A stretch of DNA of 64,000 nucleotides, taken from the NCBI GenBank assembly GCA_963763305.1, contig CAVXNP010000001.1, positions 1,240,001 through 1,304,000 of the forward strand. Reading direction: 5' to 3'. Origin of the DNA: CAVXNP01 sp963763305 (GTDB lineage Bacteria > Pseudomonadota > Gammaproteobacteria > Xanthomonadales > Rhodanobacteraceae). Under the pieces are notes generated by a model that worked only from the letters and a program-made list of their open reading frames with translations, was not told the DNA's origin and made no database searches. Below are positions 39,292 through 47,890 of the stretch, piece after piece (position 1 is the stretch's first letter; each line of letters begins with the position of its first letter). A program made the translations under genes and the position numbers.

Positions 39292-39924
39292 TCAGGCCTT
39301 GGCCACGACCGGGCGCAGGTCGTCGACCAGCCGCTTCCTGCTGCTGCGCTCATACTCGGCAGGCGAGAAAGGCATTGCCGCCTCCGCGTAGCTGTCGATG
39401 AGCCCAAGCAGCTCCGCTGGCGACATGCCGGCAGGCGAGGAATTGCTGCCGCCATCGGTGACGGCGGCAAGCCTTTCCTGGAGCAGTTCCTTTCTGGCGA
39501 TTCCCGCCCCGCTGGACGGATCAGCGACGCAGAGGCCGAAGGTGCCGTTCCAGAAGTGCGGGAGGTAGCCCTGGACCCTGGCCTCGATCACGGCCGGATC
39601 CGCGAAGTGGTCCTGCAAGGCGGCGCGAAGCTCGCTCTGAAGCTGGCGCAGCACACTGGATCGTTCCATGCCCGCGGGCGACTGCGCCGCAAGCCGGGCC
39701 CACCGTGCGCACTCGGGCCGGAAGTACTCCCCGGTCACGGCCTCCGCGATGCCGATGGTGCCAAATGCTGCCGAGCGGATAGAGCGTCCGTCGCACGTGT
39801 ATGTGGCGCACGGGATCGCGCCGGCGGCCACGAGCTGGTCGAGCCGTTCGACGGACACGCCCGCCAACCGGGCAAAAGCGGGCTTGTCCACGAAGTATTC
39901 CTGCAGATAGGCCTTCAACGACAT
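39292..39924 (-). CDS. DUF6058-like hypothetical protein
   Basis: 210 aa, soluble and without a signal. It opens MSLKAYLQEYFVDKPAFARLAGVSVERLDQLVAAGAIPCATY, which looks like a MerR/excisionase-type short helix-turn-helix. Then come SAAFGTIGIAEAVTGEYFRPECARWARLA and HFWNGTFGLCVADPS. This matches my recollection of the DUF6058 family, sometimes labelled natural-product-associated, but the assignment is tentative. ATG 39924 has no strong Shine-Dalgarno. It is isolated. The conserved FWNG.FG.CV block suggests an enzyme or a ligand-binding role. Confidence 0.6.
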   Translation of the reverse strand: MSLKAYLQEYFVDKPAFARLAGVSVERLDQLVAAGAIPCATYTCDGRSIRSAAFGTIGIAEAVTGEYFRPECARWARLAAQSPAGMERSSVLRQLQSELRAALQDHFADPAVIEARVQGYLPHFWNGTFGLCVADPSSGAGIARKELLQERLAAVTDGGSNSSPAGMSPAELLGLIDSYAEAAMPFSPAEYERSSRKRLVDDLRPVVAKA

Positions 39925-40515
39925 CGATGGCTCCAGGCACTGTCCCGGGATCGCGCCCGGCCCCGCTGCGGCCGGATCCTGGATGGCTCCCTTCCGGCCG
40001 CGAGGGCGACGGTGCAGTACTGCCGCAGTGCGCGCACGTACCCGCCGGGGGTTGGCGCCGGAATGGCGCCTGATCCGCGCGGATCATGAACCACGGAACC
40101 TGGCGGGCCAAGTGCCATGCCGGTCAGATCCCGAACGCGCCTGGCCGAAGCTCATGCGCTCGATGGGCCGCGGCCCGATCGATCCGCGGGCATCGGCAAG
40201 CGCTCCGGTTGCCCGCAGCGCCCTGGTACCACACACGCTCGCGAAACTGCACCACGTTGCCTTCGGGGTCGTGGCGTCGCAGACGCGCGTGCTCCGGCAT
40301 TCCCATTCCCATTCCCGTTGCAGTGGCATGAACCGGCCACCTCACGAGGGCGCCGCCCGGTGGGCCTGGGCAACGCCGGAGACAGGGCATCCAACGGTGG
40401 GAACCACCAGGGACGGATGACACTGCCTGCCCTCCCGCAGGCCACGCCCGGGGACGCCGACGGTTAAACCGTCGACCGTCAAGGCGGCGACGAACGGGGC
40501 GGGGGCATCTCGGAG
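39925..40515. other. Intergenic region with a VOC-gene relic
   Basis: About 590 bp. Apart from the VOC relic at about 40214-40300 (listed separately) and a short CATTCC repeat at about 40298-40316, nothing is recognisable. Frames on both strands are Arg/Pro-rich. Confidence 0.45.
40214..40300 (-). pseudogene. Remnant of a VOC/glyoxalase-fold gene (C-terminus only)
   Basis: One minus-strand frame reads ARLRRHDPEGNVVQFRERVWYQG. DPEGN.VQFRE is the typical last strand of VOC-superfamily proteins. No matching N-terminal part is found upstream, and no start is credible, so this is probably the tail of a deleted gene. Confidence 0.45.
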
Positions 40516-41172
40516 TTACGGCTCGGGTGCATTTCGCTCGGCCGGCGTCCGGGCAAATACCGGCGATACGCCGAAAGGATCAAGCACCGCGCGCTGCCGT
40601 GCAGCCGCTTCCGCCCACCAGTACAGCTGCTCGACACCCCTGCCGGCGTAGGTTGCCCAACGTGCCTCATCCTGGCCGGGGTTCAACTGGCCGCTGGCCT
40701 GGAACACCTGGTCTGCCTGCGGGAAGTGCAACATCGCGGACACCGGCAGACAGCCCAGCTCCGACAGGAACGTGCGCATCTGCACGGCCGCGCGGGCACC
40801 GCCCCACTGGCCGCTGGAATAGGTGGCGATCAGGCTGGGCTTGAACGAGAACGCCGAACTGGGGAAGTGGTTCAGCAGGTCGGCAAGCGCAGGGCTCATC
40901 GAATGGTTGTACTCCGGGCTGAGCATCAGGTAGGCATCCGCATCGCGGATCTGCTGCTCCAGGCGCGCCAGCTGCGGCGGCCTGGCCGCGTGCGCATAGG
41001 CGAAGGCCGGTTTGAAAACGTCGCTTGGCGGATAGTCCAGCGGATCGACGACTGCCGTCTCGAACCGATCGCCCGCCCGCGCCGACAGGAAGGAACAGAC
41101 CCGTTCGCCCAGCCTCGCCGGCTGCGGCGGCGACGACCTGCGGCGCGAGCCGAGAATGATCAGAGCCTTCAT
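40516..41172 (-). CDS. NADPH-dependent FMN reductase family protein
   Basis: 218-aa flavodoxin-fold protein. The N-terminal MKALIILGSRRRSSPPQPARLGERV is a modified phosphate-binding loop. SPEYNHSMSPALADLLNHF is the hallmark SPEYN.S.P..LKN.ID-type flavin contact of the NADPH:FMN reductase family, and TYSSGQWGG.RA..QMR follows. The usual Lys in PALKN is replaced here. It likely reduces FMN or quinones with NAD(P)H. ATG 41172 is preceded by AGGAAGAACC. It follows a VOC gene by about 170 bp on the same strand, and both may belong to a detoxification theme. Confidence 0.85.
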   Translation of the reverse strand: MKALIILGSRRRSSPPQPARLGERVCSFLSARAGDRFETAVVDPLDYPPSDVFKPAFAYAHAARPPQLARLEQQIRDADAYLMLSPEYNHSMSPALADLLNHFPSSAFSFKPSLIATYSSGQWGGARAAVQMRTFLSELGCLPVSAMLHFPQADQVFQASGQLNPGQDEARWATYAGRGVEQLYWWAEAAARQRAVLDPFGVSPVFARTPAERNAPEP

Positions 41173-41346
41173 GGTTCTTCCTGAGTTTGGACGCAAGTGA
41201 CGCCTTGCCGGTGGCCGTGTGCTCCTGCGGAGCCGATCGGATCGGCATCGCGCTTCGCCCGGCCCTGTCCGGAGCCACAACGGACAGGACGAGCCGGCGT
41301 GTGCTGTCCCCTGCCTGCCGCTTCCGGGGTCGGCGGCAATCGCGTT

Positions 41347-41769
41347 TCACCCCGCCGGCAACCGGTATGGCGTGCTGCCGTTGTACTGCAAAAGATCCCA
41401 GCGGTTGCCATACAGGTCCTCGAACACTGCCACGGTTCCGTAAGCTGCCTGGCTCGGCTCCCGGACGAACGTGACACCGGCGGCCCGCATGCGATGGTAG
41501 TCGCGCCAGAAATCATCCGTCTGCAGGAAGAGGAAGACCCGTCCGCCTGCCTGGTTGCCCACGAAGGACGCCTGCTCGGGCCCGGAGGCACGAGCAAGCA
41601 ATAGCGATGTGCCCGAGGAGCCGGGCGGCGAGATCACCACCCAACGCTTGTCCTGTTCCGGTTGAAACGTGTCTTCCACGACACGGAAGCCCAGCCTCAC
41701 GGTGTAGAAATCGAGCGCTTCGTCGTAGTCGCGAACCATCAGCGCGATATGGGCAATCGATTGTTGCAT
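41347..41769 (-). CDS. VOC family protein (glyoxalase/bleomycin-resistance fold)
   Basis: 140 aa. It consists of two beta-alpha-beta-beta-beta repeats: SIAHIALMVRDYDEALDFYTVRLGF at the start, and VFLFLQTDDFWRDYHRMRAAGVTFVREP with VAVFEDLYGNRWDLLQ at the end. His8 and a Glu in VAVFED are in the places used for metal binding in glyoxalase-like enzymes. ATG 41769 follows GAGGCGGCCC. The substrate is unknown; members include lyases, dioxygenases and resistance proteins. Confidence 0.85.
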   Translation of the reverse strand: MQQSIAHIALMVRDYDEALDFYTVRLGFRVVEDTFQPEQDKRWVVISPPGSSGTSLLLARASGPEQASFVGNQAGGRVFLFLQTDDFWRDYHRMRAAGVTFVREPSQAAYGTVAVFEDLYGNRWDLLQYNGSTPYRLPAG

Positions 41770-41855
41770 GGGCCGCCTCCTCAAGGATGCTCTGATCAAC
41801 CAGACGTAGGCGGCATGATGCTCACAAGGCCGACAGGGTGTGTCATGCGCCGCCG

Positions 41856-42133
41856 GGCAGACTGGCCGTCTGTTCAAGCCGTGCGGCGCAGCATGGCGGC
41901 CTTTTGAGCATCACCCTTTTCTGCATGGGATTCCGTCGATCGGGGCCGGTTCTGTTTGTCCACAGACCTTCCTCGCTCCTCAAAGCTGTGACCATCCATG
42001 GTCACTCCCCGCGTGCGGTGCGCCGCCTCGACAGACGGCCAGTCTGCCTTCCTCGCTCCTCAGAGCCGGGCACATCCATGTGCCCTCCCCGCGTACACCG
42101 TCACCCCTGTGGCCTGCGAACAAACAGAACCGG
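41856..42133. repeat. Nested inverted repeats enclosing two covarying hairpin repeats
   Basis: Outer pair: GGCAGACTGGCCGTCTGT (about 41857-41874) is inverted as ACAGACGGCCAGTCTGCC (about 42032-42049). Second pair: CCGGTTCTGTTTGT (41946-41959) with CCACAG is inverted at 42107-42133 as CTGTGG and ACAAACAGAACCGG. Inside lie two diverged copies of CTTCCTCGCTCCTCA-AGC, each followed by a hairpin: GTGACCA-TCCA-TGGTCAC and GGGCACA-TCCA-TGTGCCC. The loop is the same but the stems differ with compensating changes; each hairpin is followed by CTCCCCGCGT. No protein-coding frame is credible here. It resembles a small mobile or structured RNA element. Confidence 0.65.
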
Positions 42134-42328
42134 TGACGCCTGCGCCTGGTTGATCAGGCCATCCTTGACCGAAAACGCGTCGTCGCGGTGGCCGCACCAG
42201 GCACTCGTCGATCCACTTGCCGTATCTGCCCCGGTCAGCGTTCACGCGACCGGTCGGCAATTCCGTCCGCGGCCTGGTTCGGGATGACAAGCGCGCGATC
42301 GGCTCGCACACGGGCTGGCGCCACCTCT

Positions 42329-43600
42329 TCAGGCCATGCCGGTGGCGCTGGTGGATGCGGGGGCGGTGGGGCTGCGCCGCCCCAGCCACGCGATCGCAGC
42401 GGCACTGGCGGCGAATATCACCAGTACGACAATGCCCAGGCGCGGATCGAGCTTGTCCATGCCGAACCAGCGCCCGAGCGCGATCGGGACGATCGCTGTC
42501 GCGAGGCAGCGCATGGCCTCCAGCCAACGGGCCGCGCGGTGGCCTTCCATCAGGCTGCCCAGCACGGTCAGGCCGATCAGCAGGTAGGCGGCGTAGCCGA
42601 GCAGCTCGACCAGGCTGGCCTTGCCGGAGAGACCGAGGAAGTGCGTGGCCATGCCCAGCAACAGGGCGAACTGCACCAGACAGTAGAGGGTGAGCGCGCG
42701 CGACATCGGTGGGGCATAGCGTTCGCGCCTTATGTCGAAGGCCGGCTTGGGGAAGCGTTCGGCCACGTCCGCCGGACGCCAGCCGGGCGGCTTGAGCCAC
42801 ACGCGCAGCTTGTCGCTCCAGCGGCGTGCGTGCCACATGTCCTTGGTTGTCGCCCAGTACACCTCGGCATTGGCCCACAGCGGATTCCAGCTGCGCAGCG
42901 GAGCACGGGTGCCGTACACCGGCGGGTCGGTGTCGTCTTCCTCGACGAAGGTGCCGAACAGGCGGTCCCACACGATCAGGATGCCGCCGTAGTTGCGGTC
43001 CAGGTAGCGATCGTTCACCGCGTGGTGGGCGCGGTGGTTGGAGGGCGAGCAGAACACCCGGTCGAACCAGCCCAGCCGCCCGATCTGCTCGGTATGCACC
43101 CAGAACTGGTACAGCAGGTCGACCAGCGCCACGATCACGAACACCGTCAGCGGCACGCCCAGCAGCGCCATCGGCAGGTAGAACAGCCAGCCCAGCAGCA
43201 CGCCGCTGCCGGTCTGGCGCAGCGCGGTGGACAGGTTGTAGTGCTCGCTCTGGTGATGCACCACGTGCGCGGCCCAGAGGATGTTTACCTCGTGGCCGGC
43301 GCGGTGCAGCCAGTAATAGAGGAAGTCGTAGGCCAGCAACGCGCCCAGCCACACCAGCAGGTTGTCCGCCGGCAGCGTGAACGGCGCCCAATGGGTCGCC
43401 ACCCAGCCGTAGATGCCGAAGCTGAGCAGCTTGGCGAACACGCCCACCACCTGCGAGATCACGCCCAGCCCGATGCTGTTGATGGCGTCGGCACTGGCGT
43501 AGGCGGCATGGCCGCGGCGGTGCGCGACCAGCAGCTCCAGCCCGATCAGCACGAAGAACACCGGGGTGGCCCAGCTGATGATGAGTTCCTGCGTGTTCAC
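42329..43600 (-). CDS. Sterol desaturase/fatty-acid hydroxylase family membrane protein (AGMO-like)
   Basis: 423-aa integral membrane di-iron enzyme. Histidine clusters are HRAGH (99-103), HVVHH (112-116) and NHRAHH (188-193). WDRLFGTFVEE follows at 211-221. This block is shared with alkylglycerol monooxygenase (AGMO), which cleaves ether lipids by hydroxylating the alkyl chain. At least six hydrophobic segments flank and follow the His boxes, and the C-terminal ~130 residues add extra TM helices, as in AGMO-like proteins. It starts at GTG 43600, overlapping the lysoplasmalogenase stop (GTGA). That coupling to another ether-lipid enzyme is the main reason to favour an ether-lipid substrate over a sterol. 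Confidence 0.85.
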   Translation of the reverse strand: MNTQELIISWATPVFFVLIGLELLVAHRRGHAAYASADAINSIGLGVISQVVGVFAKLLSFGIYGWVATHWAPFTLPADNLLVWLGALLAYDFLYYWLHRAGHEVNILWAAHVVHHQSEHYNLSTALRQTGSGVLLGWLFYLPMALLGVPLTVFVIVALVDLLYQFWVHTEQIGRLGWFDRVFCSPSNHRAHHAVNDRYLDRNYGGILIVWDRLFGTFVEEDDTDPPVYGTRAPLRSWNPLWANAEVYWATTKDMWHARRWSDKLRVWLKPPGWRPADVAERFPKPAFDIRRERYAPPMSRALTLYCLVQFALLLGMATHFLGLSGKASLVELLGYAAYLLIGLTVLGSLMEGHRAARWLEAMRCLATAIVPIALGRWFGMDKLDPRLGIVVLVIFAASAAAIAWLGRRSPTAPASTSATGMA

Positions 43601-44337
43601 GCTGCCCTCCGCGCCGTGTCACGGTCGCGCCCGACCGAGCGGGCGATCGCCCACAACGCAGGATAGTACGTGCCCAGGATCCACAGCGGCGCCCACGGCA
43701 ACGGCTGGCCGAAGCGGTCCCACGCCAGCAGGCTGTCGCTGAGCATGAACAGCAGCGCGCCCAGCGCCGCCCAGCGCGCCGGGCGCGCCAGCGCATCGCC
43801 GACCGCCGCGTGCCAGCGTGCCCGGCCCAGCGCCTGCCCGGCCATGGTCGCAAGCGTTGCCGCGTAGATCATCACCGCCGGCCGCAGCGGCGGCGCCAGG
43901 CCACGCCACAGCAGCGCCACCAGCGCCGCCGCGGCCAGCAGGCACCCCAGCCAGCTCAGCGGCCGCACCGCGAAGCGGCTGTCGTCCAGCCAGGCGGCCA
44001 GGAAGCACAGGTGGCCCAGCAGGAAGGCCAGCAGGCCCGGCACGAACAGGTCGCCCGGCCACATCAGCAGCACGTCGCCGACCAGCGCCAGCGCCAGGCC
44101 CGCACAGACACGGTTGCGGTAGCGCGGCGACAACGGCACGGCGGTGCGCCAGGCCAGCGCCAGCAGCAGCACGGTGGCCAGCGGCTTGGCCAGCCAGTGC
44201 AGCAGCCACCAGCGGCTGTGCGGATCGGCGTGGGCCAGCAGTGCGGCGGCGATCGCGGCGAGGGCCGCCAGCGCGGCGCCCAGTTCCGGTCGCGGACGAT
44301 GCCGGGGTGGCGCGAGGGAAACCGGCGAAGTGGACAT
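43597..44337 (-). CDS. Lysoplasmalogenase (YhhN/TMEM86 family)
   Basis: 246-aa membrane protein with about eight TM helices. GDVLLMWPGDLFVPGLLAFLLGHLCFLAAW and the later LGALLFMLSDSLLAWDRF carry the two conserved acidic motifs (GD.LL and SDS) of the YhhN/TMEM86 family, which hydrolyses the vinyl-ether bond of lysoplasmalogens. ATG 44337 is chosen because a further upstream start adds only a polar Arg-rich leader. It lies 96 bp after the GDPD gene, and its stop overlaps the start of the sterol-desaturase-like gene. The pairing points to ether-lipid breakdown. Confidence 0.88.
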   Translation of the reverse strand: MSTSPVSLAPPRHRPRPELGAALAALAAIAAALLAHADPHSRWWLLHWLAKPLATVLLLALAWRTAVPLSPRYRNRVCAGLALALVGDVLLMWPGDLFVPGLLAFLLGHLCFLAAWLDDSRFAVRPLSWLGCLLAAAALVALLWRGLAPPLRPAVMIYAATLATMAGQALGRARWHAAVGDALARPARWAALGALLFMLSDSLLAWDRFGQPLPWAPLWILGTYYPALWAIARSVGRDRDTARRAA

Positions 44338-44433
44338 GCGAACGCCTGCGGAGGGGGCCCGGGCCATCATAGTCACGCCGCCGGTCCGGCTCATGCTGCA
44401 ACGCCGCGGCGCGTGTCCGCTCGGTGACGGCGA

Positions 44434-45474
44434 TCAGCCAGCGTCGACGGCGCGCCGCCCCAGCGCGGAGTCATCGGTGAAGAAGCCATCGATGCCCTGC
44501 GCAAGGTAGGCGCGGATTTCGGCGATCGAGCCGGCCTCGTGGCGTTCGTGCGGCTCGCCGTGGCGAAACTCGGCGGCCAGAAACCGGTTTTCCGGCCGGA
44601 AGGTGTAGGCCAGCACGTCCAGCCCGGCAGCATGCGCGTCGGCCACCAGCGCGGTGGGCGAGCCCAGCCGGCCGTGTGCGTCCAGCGGCATGATGGTGCG
44701 GATCGGCGGGCCGATCGCATCGGCGTAGCCGGCCACCGCGCGCAATCCTTGCGGGGTAGCCAGGTCGGCATAGCGCAGGGCGCCGCCGGCCACGCGCTGG
44801 TCGTACGGCTGCGCCGCCGGGTCGTCCAGCAGTTGCAGCAGGCGCACGTTGCCGCGCGCCGAACCCAGCCGCTGGCGCAGGTAGCGCAGGTTGGCGATCT
44901 CGAACGACTGGATCGTCACCGGCGCGGCGGCCGTGTACGGGTGCGCCGCCAGCGCCGCCAGCAGCGCGTCCTCCATCGGCAGCCCCAGCGCGCGGAAATG
45001 GGTGCTGTGCTTGAGCTCGGGGATCAGCCCGATCGGCCGCCCGCGCGTTCGCGCCGCCGCTGACACCAGCGTGATGATCTCCGCCAGCGAGGGCACCGCG
45101 AAGCGGCCATCGTGGGCGGTGCCGCGCAGCTGCGGCAGGCGCTCGCGCGCACGCAGCGTGCGCAGCTCGGCCAGGCTGAAATCGTCACTGAACCAGCCCT
45201 CGACCGTCTCGTCCTCGATCCGGCGCCGACGCCGCCGATGGGCGAACTCCGGCCGCGCGGCCACGTCGGTGGTCTGGTCGATACGGCTCTCGTGGCGCGC
45301 CACCAGTACTCCGTCGCCGGTCATCACCAGGTCCGGCTCGATAAGGTCGGCGCCCTCGTCGATGGCCCGCGCGTACGCGGCCAGGGTGTGCTCGGGCAGC
45401 CGGGCGCTGGCGCCCCGATGCGCGATCACCTGGACCGTGCCGTTGCGCGAGGGCCACGCGGGCGGGCGGCTCAT
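44434..45474 (-). CDS. Glycerophosphodiester phosphodiesterase
   Basis: 346 aa with the GDPD TIM-barrel motif: AHRGASARLPEHTLAAY with His19 and Arg20, IEPDLV (Glu46, Asp48), ARHE (His61), and PELKHSTHF for the third metal ligand. The C-terminal YTFRPENRFLAAEF and GIDGFFTDD close the barrel. It hydrolyses glycerophosphodiesters (deacylated phospholipids) to glycerol-3-phosphate and an alcohol. No signal peptide is visible, so it is probably cytosolic. ATG 45474 lies 12 bp after the alkaline phosphatase stop, so the two are surely cotranscribed. Confidence 0.92.
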   Translation of the reverse strand: MSRPPAWPSRNGTVQVIAHRGASARLPEHTLAAYARAIDEGADLIEPDLVMTGDGVLVARHESRIDQTTDVAARPEFAHRRRRRRIEDETVEGWFSDDFSLAELRTLRARERLPQLRGTAHDGRFAVPSLAEIITLVSAAARTRGRPIGLIPELKHSTHFRALGLPMEDALLAALAAHPYTAAAPVTIQSFEIANLRYLRQRLGSARGNVRLLQLLDDPAAQPYDQRVAGGALRYADLATPQGLRAVAGYADAIGPPIRTIMPLDAHGRLGSPTALVADAHAAGLDVLAYTFRPENRFLAAEFRHGEPHERHEAGSIAEIRAYLAQGIDGFFTDDSALGRRAVDAG

Positions 45475-45486
45475 CGCAGCGCCCGG

Positions 45487-47241
45487 CTACCGCGTCGCGC
45501 CGGCCTTCTTCCAGGCCTGGTACAGCGGCCGGTCCACCGGCACGCCGGCGGCGTTGCAGCTGCCCAGGCGGCACAGCTGGGCGCGGATCCGCGGGGTGTG
45601 CTGGGCGATCACGTGGAAGATGGTGTTCTGCTCCAGTTCGCCGTGGAAGGCGGCCGCGCCGGGGCCGCTGGCGAAGATCGCCACGTCCTCGCCGCCATGG
45701 GTTTCGTCCGACAGCGGCACGGTGGCTTCCTGCAGGTAGTCCGGCGCGGCGGTGTCGACCTGGTTCAGGTCCGGCCGGCCGTGCGTGATGCCCTGGTAGC
45801 GCTCCGGCTGGTGCGGGTAATGCTTGGGGCCCTCGGGCTGCTGCTCGCTGGCGCCGGTGTAGCCCGGCCCGCTGGCAAAGCCCAGCGTGGTGTACGGCTT
45901 GCCGGTGGCGTCGTGCGCGTTGCCCGCCTCGGTCACTTCCTCGTAGCTGCTGGTGCGCCCGCGCACCAGGCCCAGGATCGGGTTGCCGCGCTCCGGATAG
46001 CCGGCGAAGGTCATGGTGTGGCTGTGGTCGGCGGTGACCACGATCAGGGTGTCGGCCGGGTTGGTGACCTTCTGCGCCGCGGCGACCGCATCGGCCAGGC
46101 TGATGGTCTCGTCCAGCGCGCGGAACGCGTTGCCCGCGTGCAGCGCGTGATCGATGCGACCGCCCTCGACCATCAGGAAGAAGCCGTTCGGGTTGTGCTG
46201 CAGCACCTTGATCGCCGTGGTGGTCATCTGCGCCAGGCTCGGCTCGCCGGCCTTGTCCTGCGGCCGCTCGTGCTCGTAGTTCATGTGCGAGGGCTGGAAC
46301 AGGCCCAGCAGGCGACGGGTCTTGCCCAGGTCCAGCGCCTTCAGCTGCTTCTCGTTCCATACATAGTGGCCGTCCGGATGGCTGGACGTCCATTCGTCGA
46401 TGAGGTTGCGGCCATCCTGGCGCTGGCCGCTCTTGTTCGGATACTCCGGGTCGGGCGTGCCCTTGGGCAGGAACTCGGTGCGGCCGCCACCCATCGCCAC
46501 GGTCAGTCCGTGCGCCACCGGAAATTCGACCAGCTGCGCGGCGAAGTCCTTGCATCCGGCCGCGCGCGCCGACGCACTGAGCTTGGTGTCCACTTCCCAG
46601 TTGCGCTCGGGCCCGTGGCCGTAGGTGGCCGCCGGGGTGGCATGGGTGATCCGCGTGGTGGTCACCGCGCCGGTGGCCATGCCGGCCTCGGCGGCCAGTT
46701 CCAGCGCGGTGACCAGCTCCTGTCCGTGGCTGCCGGCGCAGTCCTGCCGCAGCGGTTTCTGCGACACGCCGATCACCCCGGCGCGCGTCTTCACGCCGGT
46801 CATGATTGCGGTCATGGTGCCGGCCGAGTCGGGGGTCTGCTGGTCGGTCTCGTAGGTGCGGCTGAGCGCGCTGAACGGAAACTGCTCGAAGCTGAGCCGG
46901 TAGCTCTCGCCGTCCACGCCCTGGCGCTGGCCGGCCAGGATGTGCGCCGCGGCGATGTCCGGCAGGCTCATGCCGTCACCCAGGAACACGATCACGTTGC
47001 GCGCGTGCTGGCCGTCCGCGTGCGCCTGCGCCGAGGCCCGGGCCGCCTGCGCCGCGCCGTGGCGGAACCACCACTGGGCGGTTTCGCCCTGCGGCCGGGC
47101 GATCGCCGGCACGGTGATCGGTGCGCTGCCGTCGGCGGCCGGCGCGGCCTGCAGCGGGGCGGCCAGCACGGTGCACAGCAGGGCGCCGGCGCAGATCGGC
47201 AGGCCGCGGAGCGGGGGGACGCAAAGGCATGGCGGACTCAC
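45487..47241 (-). CDS. Alkaline phosphatase (PhoA superfamily), exported
   Basis: About 584 aa. A signal peptide is predicted at residues 10-33 (LRGLPICAGALLCTVLAAPLQA). Motifs are: metal Asp89 in VFLGDGMS, nucleophile Ser139 in TPDSAGTMTA, TRITHATPAA, VEGGRIDHALH, VTADHSHTM, and ETHGGEDVAIFA with the last zinc His. It releases phosphate from monoesters in the periplasm. The start is uncertain: GTG 47241 leads directly into the signal peptide, while the open frame continues upstream through a REP array, which cannot be coding. It is the first gene of the run alkaline phosphatase-GDPD-lysoplasmalogenase-hydroxylase. No Pho box was identified by eye. Confidence 0.9.
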   Translation of the reverse strand: MSPPCLCVPPLRGLPICAGALLCTVLAAPLQAAPAADGSAPITVPAIARPQGETAQWWFRHGAAQAARASAQAHADGQHARNVIVFLGDGMSLPDIAAAHILAGQRQGVDGESYRLSFEQFPFSALSRTYETDQQTPDSAGTMTAIMTGVKTRAGVIGVSQKPLRQDCAGSHGQELVTALELAAEAGMATGAVTTTRITHATPAATYGHGPERNWEVDTKLSASARAAGCKDFAAQLVEFPVAHGLTVAMGGGRTEFLPKGTPDPEYPNKSGQRQDGRNLIDEWTSSHPDGHYVWNEKQLKALDLGKTRRLLGLFQPSHMNYEHERPQDKAGEPSLAQMTTTAIKVLQHNPNGFFLMVEGGRIDHALHAGNAFRALDETISLADAVAAAQKVTNPADTLIVVTADHSHTMTFAGYPERGNPILGLVRGRTSSYEEVTEAGNAHDATGKPYTTLGFASGPGYTGASEQQPEGPKHYPHQPERYQGITHGRPDLNQVDTAAPDYLQEATVPLSDETHGGEDVAIFASGPGAAAFHGELEQNTIFHVIAQHTPRIRAQLCRLGSCNAAGVPVDRPLYQAWKKAGATR

Positions 47242-47460
47242 GGAAAGCGGGAACCAGCCCGAATGATACCCACCCTGCTGCGACAGCTTGGCGGCACCGC
47301 CTGTCCGGCCCGCCGATGCGGCGTGGGCAAAGGGCCATCGGGCAAGTGGGGCGCGCGTGGGTGCGCGGGTACGCGGAACACGCAGGGTGCGCGCGGTACG
47401 TGGGTACCGAACACGCTGGGTCGCTGGGTGCGCGGGGTGCGTGGGTGCGCGTTGACGCGC

Positions 47461-47830
47461 AGGGTGGGCGGCCCACCATGGCACCGACGTCAGCGCAAAG
47501 CCCGGTGGGCTGAGCCCACCCTACGCGGGTTGGGCGCTACCGGGAGTGCGTCGCCAGCGTGCACGGTCCGCAGGGTGGGCTTCAGCCCACCATGGCCCCG
47601 ACGTCGGCGCGAAGACCGGTGGGCTGAAGCCCACCCTACGCGGGTTGGGCGCTGCCGGAGAGTGCGTCGCCAGCGTGCACGGTGCGTAGGGTGGGCCAGC
47701 CCACCATGCCCCGACGTCAGCGCAAAGCCCGGTGGGCTGAAGCCCACCCTACGCGGGTTGGGCGTTGCCGGAGAGTGCGTCGCCAGCGTGCACGTCCGTA
47801 GGGCTGGGCGTGGTGAGCCCACCAAGCCAA
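47461..47830. repeat. Tandem array of about three 115-bp units each holding paired REP palindromes
   Basis: The marker GCGTCGCCAGCGTGCAC recurs at 47548, 47664 and 47777 (steps of 116 and 113). Each unit carries two opposed copies of the GGGTGGGCT/AGCCCACC palindrome. Later units have lost bases in some arms (for example GTGGGCCAGCCCACC). Confidence 0.85.
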
Positions 47831-47890
47831 CAAGGCGGTTAAAGGCCAGGACCGATTCCAGAGGTCCGCCAGATCCGACGATCCATGCCG

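Noticed and set aside
42134..42328. Possible small gene between the inverted-repeat element and the hydroxylase
   Set aside because: Frames on both strands are short and Arg/Pro-rich, and none has a start site or a motif.
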